A stretch of DNA of 64,000 nucleotides from Trichoplax sp. H2 (taxonomy: Eukaryota > Placozoa > Uniplacotomia > Trichoplacea), in contig NOWV01000004.1 of NCBI GenBank assembly GCA_003344405.1, positions 682,001 through 746,000 of the forward strand. Direction: 5' to 3'. The notes beneath the pieces were generated by a model. It did no database searches, had not been told where the DNA came from, and worked only from the letters and a program-made list of their open reading frames with translations. Positions 32,381 through 46,959 of the stretch are shown here, one piece after another. The stretch's first letter is position 1, and every line of letters starts with the position of its first letter. The position numbers and the translations under genes are program-made.

Positions 32381-32870
32381 TTGTACTAGAAATTTCAAAG
32401 AAATGAAAATAACTCAACAATGCAGCAAAAATAAAAACATCAAGTGCCAATTGCTCAAGGTTGTAATGATCTGTATTGGTGAAATTTTAGCAAAATTTAG
32501 AGTAAATGCTTAAAAAGTTTAAAAGTTTAAAGGCCTAATTAAGGGCTACACTATGACGGAACTGTAACAGCTTTCAACCAGTAACAGCCACGCCCATAAA
32601 ATAAACCGGTATTACGACGTGACTTGTAAATAGTTGGAGCGACTGATAGTTTGTATTAGAAACTTTAAAGAAATAAAATTATTCAATATCGCGATAAAAA
32701 GCAATAAAAATGTCAAGAGCAAATTGCTCAAGGTTTTACTGATCTATCTGGATGGAATTTGAGCCAAATTGAAAGTATGTTACTTCACAGTTTAAAGGCA
32801 TAATTTAAGGCAACACTATAGCCGAACATCTTTCAACCGTTTTAGAGGGCTCGCCACGCCCCCATAATAG
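32381..32870. repeat. diverged direct duplication of about 220 bp
   Basis: Copy A (32381-32602) and copy B (32651-32870) match along their whole length. Both start TTGTA.TAGAAA.TTT.AAAGAAAT, continue through AATTGCTCAAGGTT and AGTTTAAAGGC.TAATT.AGG, and end TTTCAACC...GCCACGCCC.CATAA. They are separated by about 50 bases and differ by many substitutions. No open frame spans them. A non-autonomous element inserted twice, or one old segmental duplication, are the options. Confidence 0.85.
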
Positions 32871-32879
32871 TGGTCTTAT

Positions 32880-33110
32880 CTGTACTGTACAGTACAGTAC
32901 AGTACTATACTGTACAGTACATTGCTACAATACAGTACTGTGCATGTGTGATTGGTCAGAGACTTCACATTGTACTGTACAGTACAATATGGTCAACCAA
33001 CCAAAAATAGATACCAGACGAGGTCTTACTGATTTGCAGGACTCTGGTATATTGTACTGTACAATGAACATACTGAACAGATAGCCAAACTATTGAGATA
33101 TAGTACAGTC
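32880..33110. repeat. TACWG pentamer array upstream of the CTTNBP2-like gene
   Basis: Runs at 32880-32925, 32970-32990 and 33050-33065, immediately after the duplicated element and ending about 25-70 bases before the CTTNBP2-like ATG. Confidence 0.85.
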
Positions 33111-33134
33111 TACTAAAATTTTACGTAAAATATA

Positions 33135-36100
33135 GTGGACATGATAAATTCCAATAAATATGATTATTATGCACCTAACTTCTCGATGGCGAATGAAGAA
33201 TCAAACTATGAATCCGATTGCTCGTCAGATGACTCGGTGTCAGAAAATTCGGTAACTTTTATGTGTACACGTGTAACATATCGTAGATTCTATCCTTTCG
33301 GTATGATTAATAAATCTCGGTACATGTATTTTGAACGAAATTACGTTACAGTAAAGCAAACATTCAAATCATGGTGTCGAGATGGACATGTAAAAATGTA
33401 CCCTTATACTCTACAGATCAGAACAAAACCCCAAATTTGCTATAGCCTGGTTGTGTTGCTGAATTCGTATAAATATTATTGGACTTGATTCTTCTTATTA
33501 TTATTATAAGATTTTGATTAATGATATTGTATAAACATAAACAAGTAGAGTACAGTACGCACTTGAAATGATGGAAGGTTATAAAGTAGAGTATAATACC
33601 TCTAGTAAGATGCACTTCCGCACAAGCTGGTGGCGCCACAGTAGCAGTGACTTGTTTTTAACGGAGTGAACAAAATGAGATTATACAGCGTAGTAATGAT
33701 AGCATTTTATTCTGAAGAAGAGGGAGGACTATGTAATGTCGGGTACGGGCAGGGCAGTAGTAAACTAATAAATTTTAATTATACAGTATCATTCAAATGA
33801 ACAAGCCTACAGTACTGTACAGTACTATACATATCTTGGATAAGCTATAAATGTAGTGAAATATTGATTGAAATACTGCACTGTATATCTATCGTCTAGG
33901 CTGATTTAGGGTAGCTGCAGGATTTGATGGATTACCCGTACAGTATTTACCATTAATTCTAGGATCTCTTTAGTAACATGAATACAGTTTGCCGTAGTTC
34001 AAAATGTAGGAAAATACGATCTTATTCTATAGTGATAAAGTATTTACTCGGGGAGGACTTGCATATAAACAGCTTGTGTTTTCTAACCCTCGATAATCCG
34101 GACAGCTTCGGTATCGAAACATAATCGTGCTGATGTTATGATTTACCACGTCATAATTTACGAACCTGTGAAACCTTCCGGTTTACTGAGTGAAATAATC
34201 AGATGTAACTGAGGATCGATGAATTTAGTGGAGAGTTTAAAAAAATCTTTGATAACAGTAAAAGAAACTACCGAATAGTTTTGCAACCGCCCCTACATAT
34301 GCCATCAATTTTATAGAGATTCACGGATTTTCAACATGATAAAGCATTTTATAGTGTAGTTGATAGGACCGTAAAATTTCGAAATATTTACGCAAACATA
34401 AAGTTAACCAAATATAACAATATAATAAATTGTACTTTACTATACGCATATAATGCATTGAGAAAATTTGTCGGCACTAAACAATTTCGGCGAATATCTT
34501 CATTCGTTTTGGCTGTATCCGTGCTGAACATTATTTATTAATTAAGGAATCAATTTTTTATGTAATGTAGTTCTGACTGGATAAGACTAAAATATGATTT
34601 CTTAGATCAATATTCTTTTTTATTTCAATATACCTAGTCCGGCGATATTTCATTAAAAGCTCAACTTCTGCACTATCTAAGTATCCTGGAAGGTGAAATA
34701 CAAGCTAGAGACTTAGTCATAGCAGCTTTAAAGGTAAGTCATCATGCATACATATGCTGCACATAAGACGATAAATAGAATCAACACTGTTCTTTTAAGC
34801 GTAACTGTTGTAAACAGGTTGCTCCCGCGTATAAATTCCACTTACGAATACATCGATCTGTAGTAATTATAGATTATGTAAATGCATATCGTACCTAACG
34901 GATCTCAGTAATCAGATTTCATTGAAATATAGAACATAATTGAGACAACGAAATACGTACTAGACACTTCAGAATCTGTGCAATCTGTAAACAGTTGAAT
35001 TTTAAATTGGTAAAAGTTTAATGCCATCAGTGCAAATGCACAAATCGTAATTAATTGATACTATGAATAGTTTTGCGTATGTTCTAAGGTTCTGCCTATG
35101 AACTAAAGTTTGATAGTTAATTTGGTTTTGTTACTGATTATGGTTTTAAATATAGAGTCGGTTTAGCGAATTTTCTACGCGAGAAGAACCATTATTCGGT
35201 TTATTAAGGGACTATCACTATGCCAGTTGTAACAAAATTAAAGATAAGCAGTGTAATAATACAAAATTAAAAGCCAAAGCAGAGAAGGCCCTTAGTCAAA
35301 TAACTACATATGAAGATTCGTCAGTTATATTTAGCGATATTATCGGCAAGCATCGCCTCTTACATTCTAAGCTATCATCGCATCTACATCTCTTGAAGCA
35401 GAAACATGAAAAGGTCAGCAGCTGTAGTTATAATAGTTTGAGTATTGCTTAAATGTAGTATCTAAAAATATACATCTTAAGCAAAGATCCCACAAACTGT
35501 TGTAAAGCGGATACTTACAGCAGTGATATCAACAGTTACTAGTTTACTTCCAATCGATGCCATTTACAGCACTGTAAAGTAAATAAGGAGAAAAGTACTA
35601 CGCAATTCGGTAATTATCTAAAATTTTGCTTGATCTTTGTGATAGACATTAGCCGAATTCAATTCATTAAAGGAAGACCAAGATAGCGATATTATACAAG
35701 CTAATAAAACCATCACAAAACTCCTGAACGTTCAACAACAATTACTTTATCAAGTGAGTGTTATAATCTTATCTTATATATATATAAGGAAATATACATC
35801 ATGGCATATCATAAGAACAGTAAAGCTATCCTGATCAAAATATACGTTTATAAAACTAGAAAATCATAGTAAATTATTGTAGTATACTATTAATCAGTAA
35901 TTTAATATCCTGATCATTTTCGATAGCTTCACATCGGAAAAGAAAACCAAAAGAATTTACACGAGAGAATGATAAAATTAAACCAAAAATTTTTACATGA
36001 GAAAATGAAAAACGATAAGTTAAAAAAGATGTTCATGGAAGATAGAGAAAGTTTAGTTCAGGAACTAAAGCAAAGTAAGTTGTCCAGCTCTAAAAAGATC

Positions 36101-39100
36101 GCAGGTGATTTAGAAAAGCATAGAAAGGAACTTGAGGAATTGAATGACCAAATACAGGAAGAGCGTAATTCCTTTCGCAGGCAATTAAGTGAATATGAAG
36201 ATAAGATGAGATCATTTGACGAAGCAAGGCAGGAGATTGACGAATTAAAAATGATGTTGGCAGATTCTAATAACAGAATTGAAATATTAAAATTAAAATT
36301 AGATAATAAAGAAGTAGAAGTTAGCGATTTACGTAATAACTTAGTCCATGTTACTAAACAAAATCAGACGTCGCATTTAAATATTGAAGAAAGAACTACG
36401 AATGATAATTTTAATACAAGAAATACGACTAATGATAGCCACATAATTGAATCGCCAGCGAAAAGCAGTGCTCATTCCGAATTATATGAAAAGGGAGAAA
36501 ATTTTTCATCCAACGAAGTAAAGGGAAAATGTGCCCCTCCACCACCGAAGCGCGTGTCTTCTCTCTTAAGCTCAAGTGAATCTATAAATTTAATTAAAGT
36601 TACCAAGGTCAAGGATAAGTCAAGCTCCGATGACAGCAGAAGATTAAGTGAAGATAGCGTAGTTAATATACCGGCACAATCCTATAATGACGACCAGTTA
36701 CTTCCGGGAAAAATACCTGATGAAATTTTGGCCAAGAAATCGAATCAAGTTGAAAAGATTAGTAATTCGTTGAATACGAGTATAGCAAAATCACACGAAG
36801 TAGTCGAATCACCTGTTTTACAACCTGGCAATGATTATAAGTACCAGCATGACAGTGATAGCTTACATAGCGATTCTTCTAGTAGTTTAAGTACTGTTTC
36901 TTTGAAGATTGGATATTTAGATGAAGGAACCATATCAGGCGCGTTAAGAACAGATAATAGTAGAGAATATTATCAGAATAAATCTGATGTATTAGAAATG
37001 CTGCCGTCTTCATTCAAGGATAAAGAATCTTCGTATCAAACATCTCCTAGCTCAGATTCTTCAACTGATGATGAATTTGAAAAAATGCTCATGTTATCGC
37101 AAATTTCAGGTTGGATGTTTAGTTTACATCATATATATGTTATAATATAGAGTAATGTTGCCTCATTAGCGGAATCCATACTATGCAATCTGCCAATGAG
37201 CAAATTTTAAATTTTAGTTATATTGCTTAAACGAGGACGTAATATATAAATGACACTTGATGATTAGAATATCCTAGTGTTTATTGAATTAATTGATAGT
37301 CGATAATTTGTTTCTTTAGACGAAATTTTTCAAAAGACCGTTATGTCTCCTTTACATGTCGCCATTCTGCGGGGGGATTTAAATTATTTAAATGCCCTTC
37401 TGCAAGAAGGAAGTTTAAAGAGTTTAGTTAATCTTTCGAATAATGATGGAACTACACCTTTACACATTGCGTCTGCAACAGGACAGACAGGTTGTAATCT
37501 TTCAAATTTAAAGTAATTTTAAATAAGTTCTAGAATATTAATTGTATACTGTTTATTATGTTGACTCGTAATTGATGAACATGTGAATACTTCGTTACAT
37601 CGTAGAATGTCTCACACTTTTATTGCAGCATGGTGGTAACGTAAATGCACTACGAGATGATAATGTATCTCCACTTCATACAGCAGCTATGGAAGGTTAC
37701 ACCGAGTAAGATTTGCAGTGAATTTGAATTATCTACTTTCTCCAAAAGATTAATATATGTTGCTATAATAGATGTGCTAGAATTCTGTTGGAATTTGGAG
37801 CAAATCCTGCAGCTGTGGATAAAGCTGGATGGACTCCTATATATACAGCAGCAACAAGCGGTCATATAGACTGTTTAAAGTTATTTTTGTCTATAGAAAA
37901 TTCTAATGTTCTTGCTGTGTCCAATCCGGTATGTTATTTCTAGAAGTTACTCAGTCTGTAACTGTATATGCTTTCACCTTAGTGTTTTAAACCGGGTATC
38001 TTTTATTTACCGATTACACAAAAAATTAAAATCTCTTTATGATCGAGTAGTTCAGTAGTACAGAGGAATAGTGCTACATTGTTACAACTGTAGACAAATG
38101 TAGTTAATATTATCTACTCAATTGCTGAGGATAGATAGGTTGATACGTCGGTAATAATTTTCTAAGTGGATCGTTATTGGGCTTTCATTACTTATGTATG
38201 GTTGCTGGGAGATATAAATCATTTTAGTACATTGACAATTTGATATCTTTAGGGTGGCTGGAGCATCCTACATGGTGTTATTCGCTATAATCAAGTAGAG
38301 GCCTTAAGGGTACTGTTACAACATATCCTATTGTTATCTAAAGATCGACGCGATGATTACGTAGATTTAATTAACAAAGTTGACGACGATGGATGGTCAC
38401 CTGCACACGTAGCAGCAGCCAACGGTTTTAAGGTTAGAAAGTTACGATACAGTCGTTGGCGATGATATACAGTCTAATTTTAGCTTAAAGTCTCTAATTA
38501 AAGTATTTCTTCGTAGGCTTCCTTATCATTATTACTCTCAACTGGTGAGGTAGAATTTACTTTAGTTGATAGGTGGGGTAGAATGGTTATTGATGTTGCA
38601 ACACCCGAATGTTGTGAAATATTATCAAAAAAAGGTAAAATTTGATAAATGAAAATTCGAAACACGGAACAAACCAATAATTATTTACAATTACTGATTG
38701 TAAGGTGATATTTACTTTTTTGGCAAGCCTTACCAAGTTTATATCAAATTTTCGTAACTTTGTAGCATATACAAAAATGGCGCTATTCCTGAACTGTAAT
38801 ATACCAGTGTTAGGAAAAGGTACTGATTAATTACAAATAGACTTTACTATCTTTGAAAATATCTATCTTTACTGTAGATTACTTTTCAATAATGTAATAT
38901 ATTATAATGCAATATGGAAATTGATTGTCTATTTAAAAGGGAATACTTGCATTAATATTGCTGCTTGCAATATCACGAGCGATTGGAATTGGGATTTTGT
39001 GAATAAGGCAATTGATGAAGCTCTAAGAAACTATTCAAACGCCTTATCTCCAGGAAATAACCGCTTATACGAAGGTAGGATAAAGAAATAATAACTGGAT

Positions 39101-42100
39101 ACTACAGCGCAACGTGGTTATCTCTAACTCATCAATCATTACATACTTGTAGGTGCTATAGAACCTTTACATTTGAATTTTAAGTCGATATCGAATTTTC
39201 AATGTGGTATTTATACTTGGTTACCCGGTGAATCTCCGTCAAATGGTGGTAAAGAGCCCTACGTTTTTTTTCGAGCGTGTGCAAGAAATTATACCGATAA
39301 AGGTCGTAAAAGGTGTATAAAATATTCCAAATTGGTCATAACTCTAAAAGGTTAGTAAACTCCAAAACTTATTGTTTTGTGTTTTTGTTTCCGTGACTTC
39401 AAGTGTAAAAGATAGCACAACATGGCTTTACTGTAATCGGGATGCTAATATTGTAGTGATAATAATACGGTAAAATTTTACATTTGCCTACAGGATTTGA
39501 ATCAGGACATCTGAACCGATTAGAGTTCGAATCTCTGATACCTCTTCCGACGCTGCAAAAATATTTGTCCTTGGTACGTAGTTCTTATATAAACATTTAA
39601 TTTAATACTATCCCATATTAGCTTTCCAAAATTCCCTTAAATGAAGATATTGGTGTTTCCCTGTATGAAATATCAGATTAAAGAAAGTAAAAGCGTAATA
39701 TTTTATGGTCCACCAGGAACTGGTAAAGTCGATCTGATTAATAAACTTGCTCAATTCGTTAACGTAAGTGCTCTAATTTTTACGTCACTGTTCACTTTTA
39801 GAATTGAAACGAGATTTTATTTGTATATGTATCAGTCAGTACTCACTACTGCAATATTCATTGACTTAAAGAACTTGATTAATTAATGTACTATGCTCGG
39901 TTACATTAATATTTGTGATAATATGCCGAATTTTTTAAATTTATGTATTATTAGTCTGATAATGAGAAACAGAAGCCGGACGTAATTCGTTTAAGCAAGT
40001 GTAAAAGTTATCGACGGCGAGATATCATCGAATTGCTATATAAACGGCAGCTTTTGATACCATCAAATTATCCTATAAATTACCTTAAATCGGGTGGAAC
40101 TTCAGTTATAATTTTAGACAATTTAGCCCAAGTTTCGTTATACTCTCTCTTTGGTGAGCTGCTATATGTAATAAATAACCGTGGTCCGTCATATTTGGTT
40201 AATATTAAGCCGACGCAGATTATTCTTAAATCTGACAACAACGAAGTCATTTCACGAGAACTTTCTGGAGAATATTTTCTTCGCGAAAATGTTTATATCA
40301 TTGGCGCGTTAGACAGAATTGAGTAAGGCAAATTTGAATGTTAAGATATTACCGATTAATGATATGGTAAAGGACTATGTACTGCACATGTAGCAATGAA
40401 GCCGATGACCGATTAGTAATTAATTCCGCTTTCGCTGTTATTGAAGCCTTTCTAGTATTGATACAAATGCCCAAAAGCACTTTCGATGGATACAATTGCG
40501 GTTCGATCGAGAGCCAGTTTCTGGCCTTTTAATACGCTATTTCAATAGAAAAATAATACATTTAAATGGTGGTGTTTTCCGTAGCAGGTAATTCAATTAT
40601 TAATGACTTACCTAAAAATCACATTTTGTCAGTGAAATATTCACATCTACTGTAGCATAGTGTATGGGATTGTAGATAAATTTAAAATTTCTGAAGTTAG
40701 ATTACTGGCCCTGAACTGTATCGTAATTCATTTATATAGCTGTTTTACGCCTTCCTAAACTGTAACTCTTTATTGTAAATTGAAGCTACTAGTAACAATT
40801 GAATACTTTATAGTACCGTTTCTATAAAACAAGCCGTGGATTGGATTTGTCTTTGTTGGAAGAGGCTAAACTTTTTACTTGCTAAACTTGGTCTGCAGCA
40901 ACTCATATTAGGTGTTGAATCATTACTGCCTTAGATATGGATAAATCAAGTATTTAATGGATAAAACCGAATTAAAAAATACTTTAATCGTTTGATTTCT
41001 CGTTACTATTTTGTAATTGATGACCAATACTTTTATCAGGTCCACGACATTTTTTTACTTGCGCAGCTGATTTATTCGATAAGAATAACATTCTAAAGTA
41101 AGAACTGGAGATACTTTTATTAATTGTCCTTTACGAATTTATGAACATGATCTTGCTATTCTTAGGTGGATGTCTCTATGTTGGAATCATGCTATCGCCT
41201 CCGGAGTAGAAGATGCTATTTTGCATAAGAAAAATTCTGGAACTGCATTTCCAGAGCAAGTTGCATCAACGATTTTGTGGATTCTTTTGTGTAAAGCAAT
41301 AATGCCGGATTGTCCGATAGATGAAGATGGTGAGCATTTAAGTATTTCATTATGCATTCAGACATCGAGCGATGATGTCAAGTTGCGATACTATTATTTA
41401 TTTTTTTTAATGCCGTAACAAAGAGTTCCGATGATGTGTGAAATAAAGGTTTTAATTTTTAGATAAATTGCCGTATTTTTCTGGTTTTCGGGCATTTGAT
41501 ACGGAGAAGGCTATCAGTGCCGGAATTATAAGCAATAATGGAAAAAGTTCAGAAAATACAAGTGTAGTATTACGGAGGAAATCAGAAAATTTTACAAATA
41601 AGGGTTCGAATGATTCTATTAAGCTTGGCACTTATGGTAATTTTACCTACGAAAATTATGTTAGCACCAATAAGCTTTTATTAATTTACGTTTACGTCTT
41701 GATTTTCTTAATTTTTAAGGTACAGAAATTAAGACTCCGTCGGAACTATTGGTTGATAAAAATTGCTTTATCGACATTACCCGTAAGGTGTTGGAAATAC
41801 TACACATTCATGAATTGCTAAGAATCTCAGAGTGGAACGATAGAATACTATCTCGCTTAGCTTCTATCGCTCTGCTTAAAGCTGAAGATCGCTTAAGAGC
41901 AGTTATTCAGTTAGCTTCTTTAGAAAACCCAAGTTTTATGTATATATTTATCAATTCTTTTGAGAAATTACTAAAGCAAACATGCTACATGGGTCTAATA
42001 TCGGGAAAGAATTGTACCGTTGGGATTGATAGCGGCTTATCCGGCAGTTTATCTTCTTTAGAATCCCTTACGGAATCGCGAGCCAGTACTGAGTATTTGT

Positions 42101-42216
42101 CAGACATTGGTAATAATTCTACTTTGGGAGTTAGCTCTAATAGCACTAAAGTAAGTACGGACAATTCGCAATGGACTAGCCTCAGCGGAGCAGATTTGGA
42201 TTACCTAGTACCGTAA
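33135..42216 (+). CDS. CTTNBP2: CTTNBP2-like ankyrin-repeat and P-loop protein (multi-exon)
   Basis: Cortactin-binding-protein-2 family, cytoskeletal scaffolds in vertebrates. The acidic first exon (33135-33251, ending VSENS) joins in phase to 34635-34733 (LLHYLSILEGEIQARDLVIA), the diagnostic CortBP2 N-terminal coiled coil. Next come about 35157-35413 (PLFGLLRDYHYA), about 35649-35753, and a large exon about 35929-37108 with long coiled coil, Ser-rich stretches and a PPPPKR motif. Ankyrin repeats are coded by exons from 37321 to about 38635 (DGTTPLHIASATGQTG, DDNVSPLHTAAMEGYTE, AGWTPIYTAATSGHIDCLKL, DGWSPAHVAAANGF). A P-loop domain follows with Walker A GPPGTGK (about 39700) and Walker B-like VIILDNL (about 40110). 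Then QKHFRWIQLRFDREPVSGLL and a WNHAI block precede the long Ser/Thr-rich last exon (41720-42216). The domain order matches human CTTNBP2, and the length is somewhat shorter. Exon starts at about 39677 and 40457 are inferred from phase. Confidence 0.9.
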
Positions 42217-44677
42217 CCGTCGTAACACGCCCAAAATTGGTCTATTAAATGACCTCATCAAAAGCTCTAAAAGATGTACTGACCGGAAACGAGTTGATAA
42301 CATACGTGTATTGCAATTCTGTATTGCAGAGGTCAGTTGTCATTATGCTGTACAATTGCAAGGCTCGATAGATGTTAGTTAAAATATCGCTAACATTCGG
42401 ATTGATGCATTTTATGATTAGTTATGTTACAGGACATATGATTTTTAATTTATTAAAAATTTTAGAAATGATTGATAAGATTTTTAAAGTAATTATTTAC
42501 AATTTAATGCGATTTGAAAAGGCTTAAAAATGTATTCTGGTATCTAATGTTGGGTCTTAAATACTCCTTCATCGTGTGATAAAATTTCTAAACGCAAGAG
42601 CGATTTATATGTTCTTTCGTTTGGTAATGTTATGCTGATACATAATTTTGGCTGGAAAACTTTTTGGGATCCTTTGATATTAATTTATTATTAAGTGTTA
42701 TCGCGAGATATTAGAACCGTTCGCGCTGATCTAATAGTTGATGATAATTTGGAAGATTAGTACTTCGTAAATATTTTGAACCGGTGATAGTCTTTCTGAT
42801 TTTTTTCGGCAACTAAGCGGGTCGGGTACAACACTGCATCGAACTATGGCTTCGCTAATCTTTTTGTTAGTATAGTATCAAATATTTTCTTAATATACCG
42901 TATATGTATGTACATCTGTACTGTACTGTAATGTATACGAATATATTCAAACATTCCAATATAACAAACATATGTCATATACAGCGCGCTAATAATACAG
43001 TTATTTATATCATTAGTACGTACTGGTGCAATGATGCTATAGGACATAATATGTATACAAACCTAATCTTGGTCTTTTTAGGAAAATGTATTAAAACTGT
43101 ATAATACTCGTATGTGTCTGCATATCCCAATGTTTTCTTTGTAACTTTCCGCTACTAATATTGCTACCAAATGTGGGTTTTGAAGTAAATCAGTAAATTA
43201 AAGAACTTAAATTATGTGAAAATTTATTATAATATTTTTACCTCTATTTCATTTTTGTACGCATAGTGAAATGTTGAGATGCATTGAAATTACGATTCTT
43301 TTGTTTTTTGTGATTTATTTTAAATGGTGATATTTTATGAAATATTTACTCACTCTAAATTTTGTTTGACTCTTTTATGGCATGCCATTTGAGGAGAGCA
43401 TTATGAGGTCTTATAGTTAGTGCTTACCGTAGTGGTACCTTTGCCTGTTATGTTGTATTCAAGCTCATTATATTTTCTTGTAAGCAGACTGGACTGAAGC
43501 TTTGAAATCCGTAATAATAAAGGATACGCACATGTGTTAAATATCAAATCAAATACTCTAATATTAAACATCAGTTAATTAGCCTCTACATTACAGTACC
43601 TTGATGGTTTATAGATAAACAAATGTTAACTACTGTATAGTTGTAGTGTATGACAGCCAAATAGGCATGAAGCACAATTACACCGATAGGATTTCGCTTT
43701 GTAAGTAGAAACCATCAACTCTCATTTTGGGTCATGCAGTGTATTGCATAACCTTAACCGGAAATCTACATCCGTGTACTCCTCGTCTAGTAATCGGCCG
43801 TAAATGAGTGTGCGGACGGTCATGAATTCATAATTGCAACAGTTCCACGATATGTTTTCAGTCTGTAACCATGCTATCCTCTGCGATTGGTTTTTCTATT
43901 TATGATGTACAGTAGCATAGTGAAAACTTCCCGGTATTCCCTTTATCCTGCATAATAGAGTACTACAGTATTGCAATAAACTCTTCATTAAGAGTATGCC
44001 TATCTTAGTTTCAATTCAGTTTTAATTATAGATGAACAGAATGCGAATTTGATGCATACTCTCGTGAACCCTAATACCTAAACTTGGGTATAGTAGAAAT
44101 TTTAGGCTAGTACATAGTATCTTATATTGATACATTATTACGGTTACTCCTATTTAGTGAAACCGTTAATAATCCGATCATTTATACAAATTATACGTAA
44201 TTTCCCATTTATCACTGAAGTCTCGTTGAGGTGAATAAAGTACAGTACTAAATAAATTCTTTTAGGCCACAAATTTATTTCTAGTAAAAGAATACTGTTT
44301 GCTGATCTCATACAGCAATATGCGATGTATCTGCAATTCAAAGCATCACTAGCTAATTACACATACTATATAATGTACAGTAACTTATTCAGCATCGCTA
44401 AATATAAAAGTCAAAGGTGCCTTTCAATTTGTTTATATGCAATTTAATCTACAATATGTATGATTCAAAGAGATGACTTTCTAGTACTCATAAAAGACTT
44501 CACCATATCTCATATTTCAAAATTTATTAGATTATCTGACCATTCTGAAATATAGAGAAAACTTCGACCGATAAAATGATTCTATTACCGCAACTTCGGT
44601 AAAGTATGAAATACCCCACAATAATTTGTAGTTATGTTACTTGAAAGTTCTTTGAATGGAAGTTATCCAAACAGCTG
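42217..44677. other. intergenic region between convergent CTTNBP2-like and RPL18A
   Basis: About 2.5 kb, AT-rich, with only isolated TACWG units (for example near 42918 and 43907). No exon-like block, RNA gene or duplicated segment was recognised. Confidence 0.55.
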
Positions 44678-46945
44678 TTAGTAAAATGTATTCGGCCTCT
44701 TCGCTACGAACTTGGATTTAAATTGTGATCTTATGATACGATGAGGCAGAGGAAAGCGGATTTTTGAATCCTATCGGAGCAAAATGATAGTTATTATTAT
44801 GCATTTGAAAGACCTAGCTAGAATGTCGAAAATATGGTAGTAAATCTGCGGAACTTACGTGAAACTGTTTAATTGGTTGCCTTCTAGTTTTGGATGCTAC
44901 GATGGGCTCTACCTTCATAACCTGAATAGATCGGGCTCTTGCTCGATGTCTAGCGCCCATTTCGCGATCTATATGACGTAACGAAACGGGTAACAACAAA
45001 TTAATGCAGGTGATGTAAAATAATACTCTAAAAGATTCTAAAGTAATTTTAACATAATAAGATAGGCATACAAAGATCACAAATCTACTTTACCACATCG
45101 TATTTCTGACTAAATTTATGCCATAATGGGTTACAAGATCAATACAGAATTTGCTTAGAAATTTAATATTATTTTAATTAGCCTAAACTCCATAAGTCGG
45201 CCATTACCAGATATAATTTCATCTACGGTCATTTACAAATTACAACGTACATGGTAAATAATTGAACAGTGCACTATAATGCATAGGTATCAGCATAGCA
45301 AACTGCTATTAAGAATTCGGATCAACTCTAATAGATCCTATCATTTGCGTTATATAGGCAAAATAATTATCACAACTACAATCTGATACCAAGTGCTTTA
45401 AGACTTCCATACATATGCATCAACTTACACAACGCTGTGACTGCACCACCAATGGTCAAATCTCGAAATTCTTTGTACATGTTGTGAGTTCCACTGCGAG
45501 AGTCATACCGTAGCCAAATTCCAAAATTTTTAATTTTCGTTGGAGTTTTTTCTGTAATCTGCAATAATTTACGAATTATAAACATTTAACTAACAAAGTT
45601 ATGTAACCCTTCAAAACTAGAATTTAAATTCTGTCGTAGCGTTAACGAGATAATTTTCATATCCCAAGTAAAAATATGCGTTACAGTACAGTATGTAAAC
45701 GTACACTAGTTGAACCAGTTAGGGCATTACAAAGCATATAGGCATTTAGTATTAAGCTTATTATCGGGTTCTACTAGGGTCTAAGCTTACACAGATCGCA
45801 AGATATTCATTATTTATGCTTATTAACTACTAATAAAGTTAAAATTTAAAAAGAAACACTGTTATGTTGCACTTTTATAAACACAAAACTTCAGATCTAC
45901 AGATTTCGAGTACAGTTACACAGATTATGAAATAGTCTTTCTGTTGCATGCTGCGTTCTCTTGGCAATCAAAATGGTTTATGCAATATTATGAATAAGCA
46001 TTTACCAAACGGCATTCTAAAATTTCGCCAGTCCCCTTTTTAACTTTTTTAAGTTTACGAACAAAGTACCAAAATCTGGATTTGGCAGTTACTTCATTTG
46101 AGGCAAAAATACGCATTCTATAAAGCGCGGGATTCGGTTCCTTATCGGTTGGTGCGTGACGACCTGTCACGCGATATTCCTTCAACTAGAAACAAAAAAG
46201 TCCATATTAACTTCCTAAGACTTCCTTTAATTTTAAGAACAAAATATTATATGCATAACACGACTCGATAATTTTATGCACTGAGTGAATCTCTGATCAG
46301 TGTGGATACAAGATACTATGCCATACGAAATACAATATTTACAATTAATAATACGCTCGCGTAATAAATCATTAGAATCTGCCTTCAGCGAATGGTAGAA
46401 CTACATGATTCATGTTAATCGATATACTGTACTGCGCGATTCACAGTATAATACCTACATTGTAGGTCACTATCCACAATTTTCATTGGATGCGATTACT
46501 GTACTGATCAACTAGGCGTTTCGAATATTAAATAACTGTCATACTCTTTCAGGTAAAGGTATAAAAATTGTGAAAAAAATTTATGAAAGTAAGGATTCTA
46601 AATAGAAACACATATAAGTCATCGAACTGGAGGTCTATAGTAAAATTAGGCTGATGAAAAGTATGATATCATGTGCGATTGCATTTACTCTTTTAACTTA
46701 ATAAATCTTGATCAAAAATCGCAATCTATACTGTACGGGTATGCTGATTAGAAACACAAAACCACGCAGCAATTTATTAAAACGAATGTTTTTGAAGTAT
46801 AAAGGTCATAAATAAGGGCTACAATTTAAAACACGCTCAATCTATGCATTGTTATTAATCGTTTGCTTAAAAGAAATTGTCATAAAATAAATTAGAAAAA
46901 TACAGAAAAACGATTTTTCTGTCTTACCACACCACTAGCCTTCAT
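44678..46945 (-). CDS. RPL18A: 60S ribosomal protein L18a (eL20), 5 exons
   Basis: Structural protein of the large ribosomal subunit. Five exons with in-phase GT-AG junctions: 46945-46928 (MKASGV, only 18 bases), 46185-46006 ([32 protein letters not shown]), 45558-45429 ([20 protein letters not shown]), 44968-44859 ([20 protein letters not shown]) and 44770-44678 ([19 protein letters not shown], stop). They sum to 531 bases, 176 residues, the same length as human RPL18A. The start is fixed by the conserved MKASG, and the stop follows the conserved RPNTF. A pyrimidine tract typical of translationally controlled ribosomal protein mRNAs lies just upstream. Confidence 0.98.
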
Positions 46946-46959
46946 TTTCTTGAGAACCA

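Noticed and set aside
39624-39676. Apparent one-base frameshift before the CTTNBP2-like Walker A motif
   Set aside because: Using the acceptor ATATCAG at 39671-39676 gives an exon in the correct phase, so no frameshift is needed.
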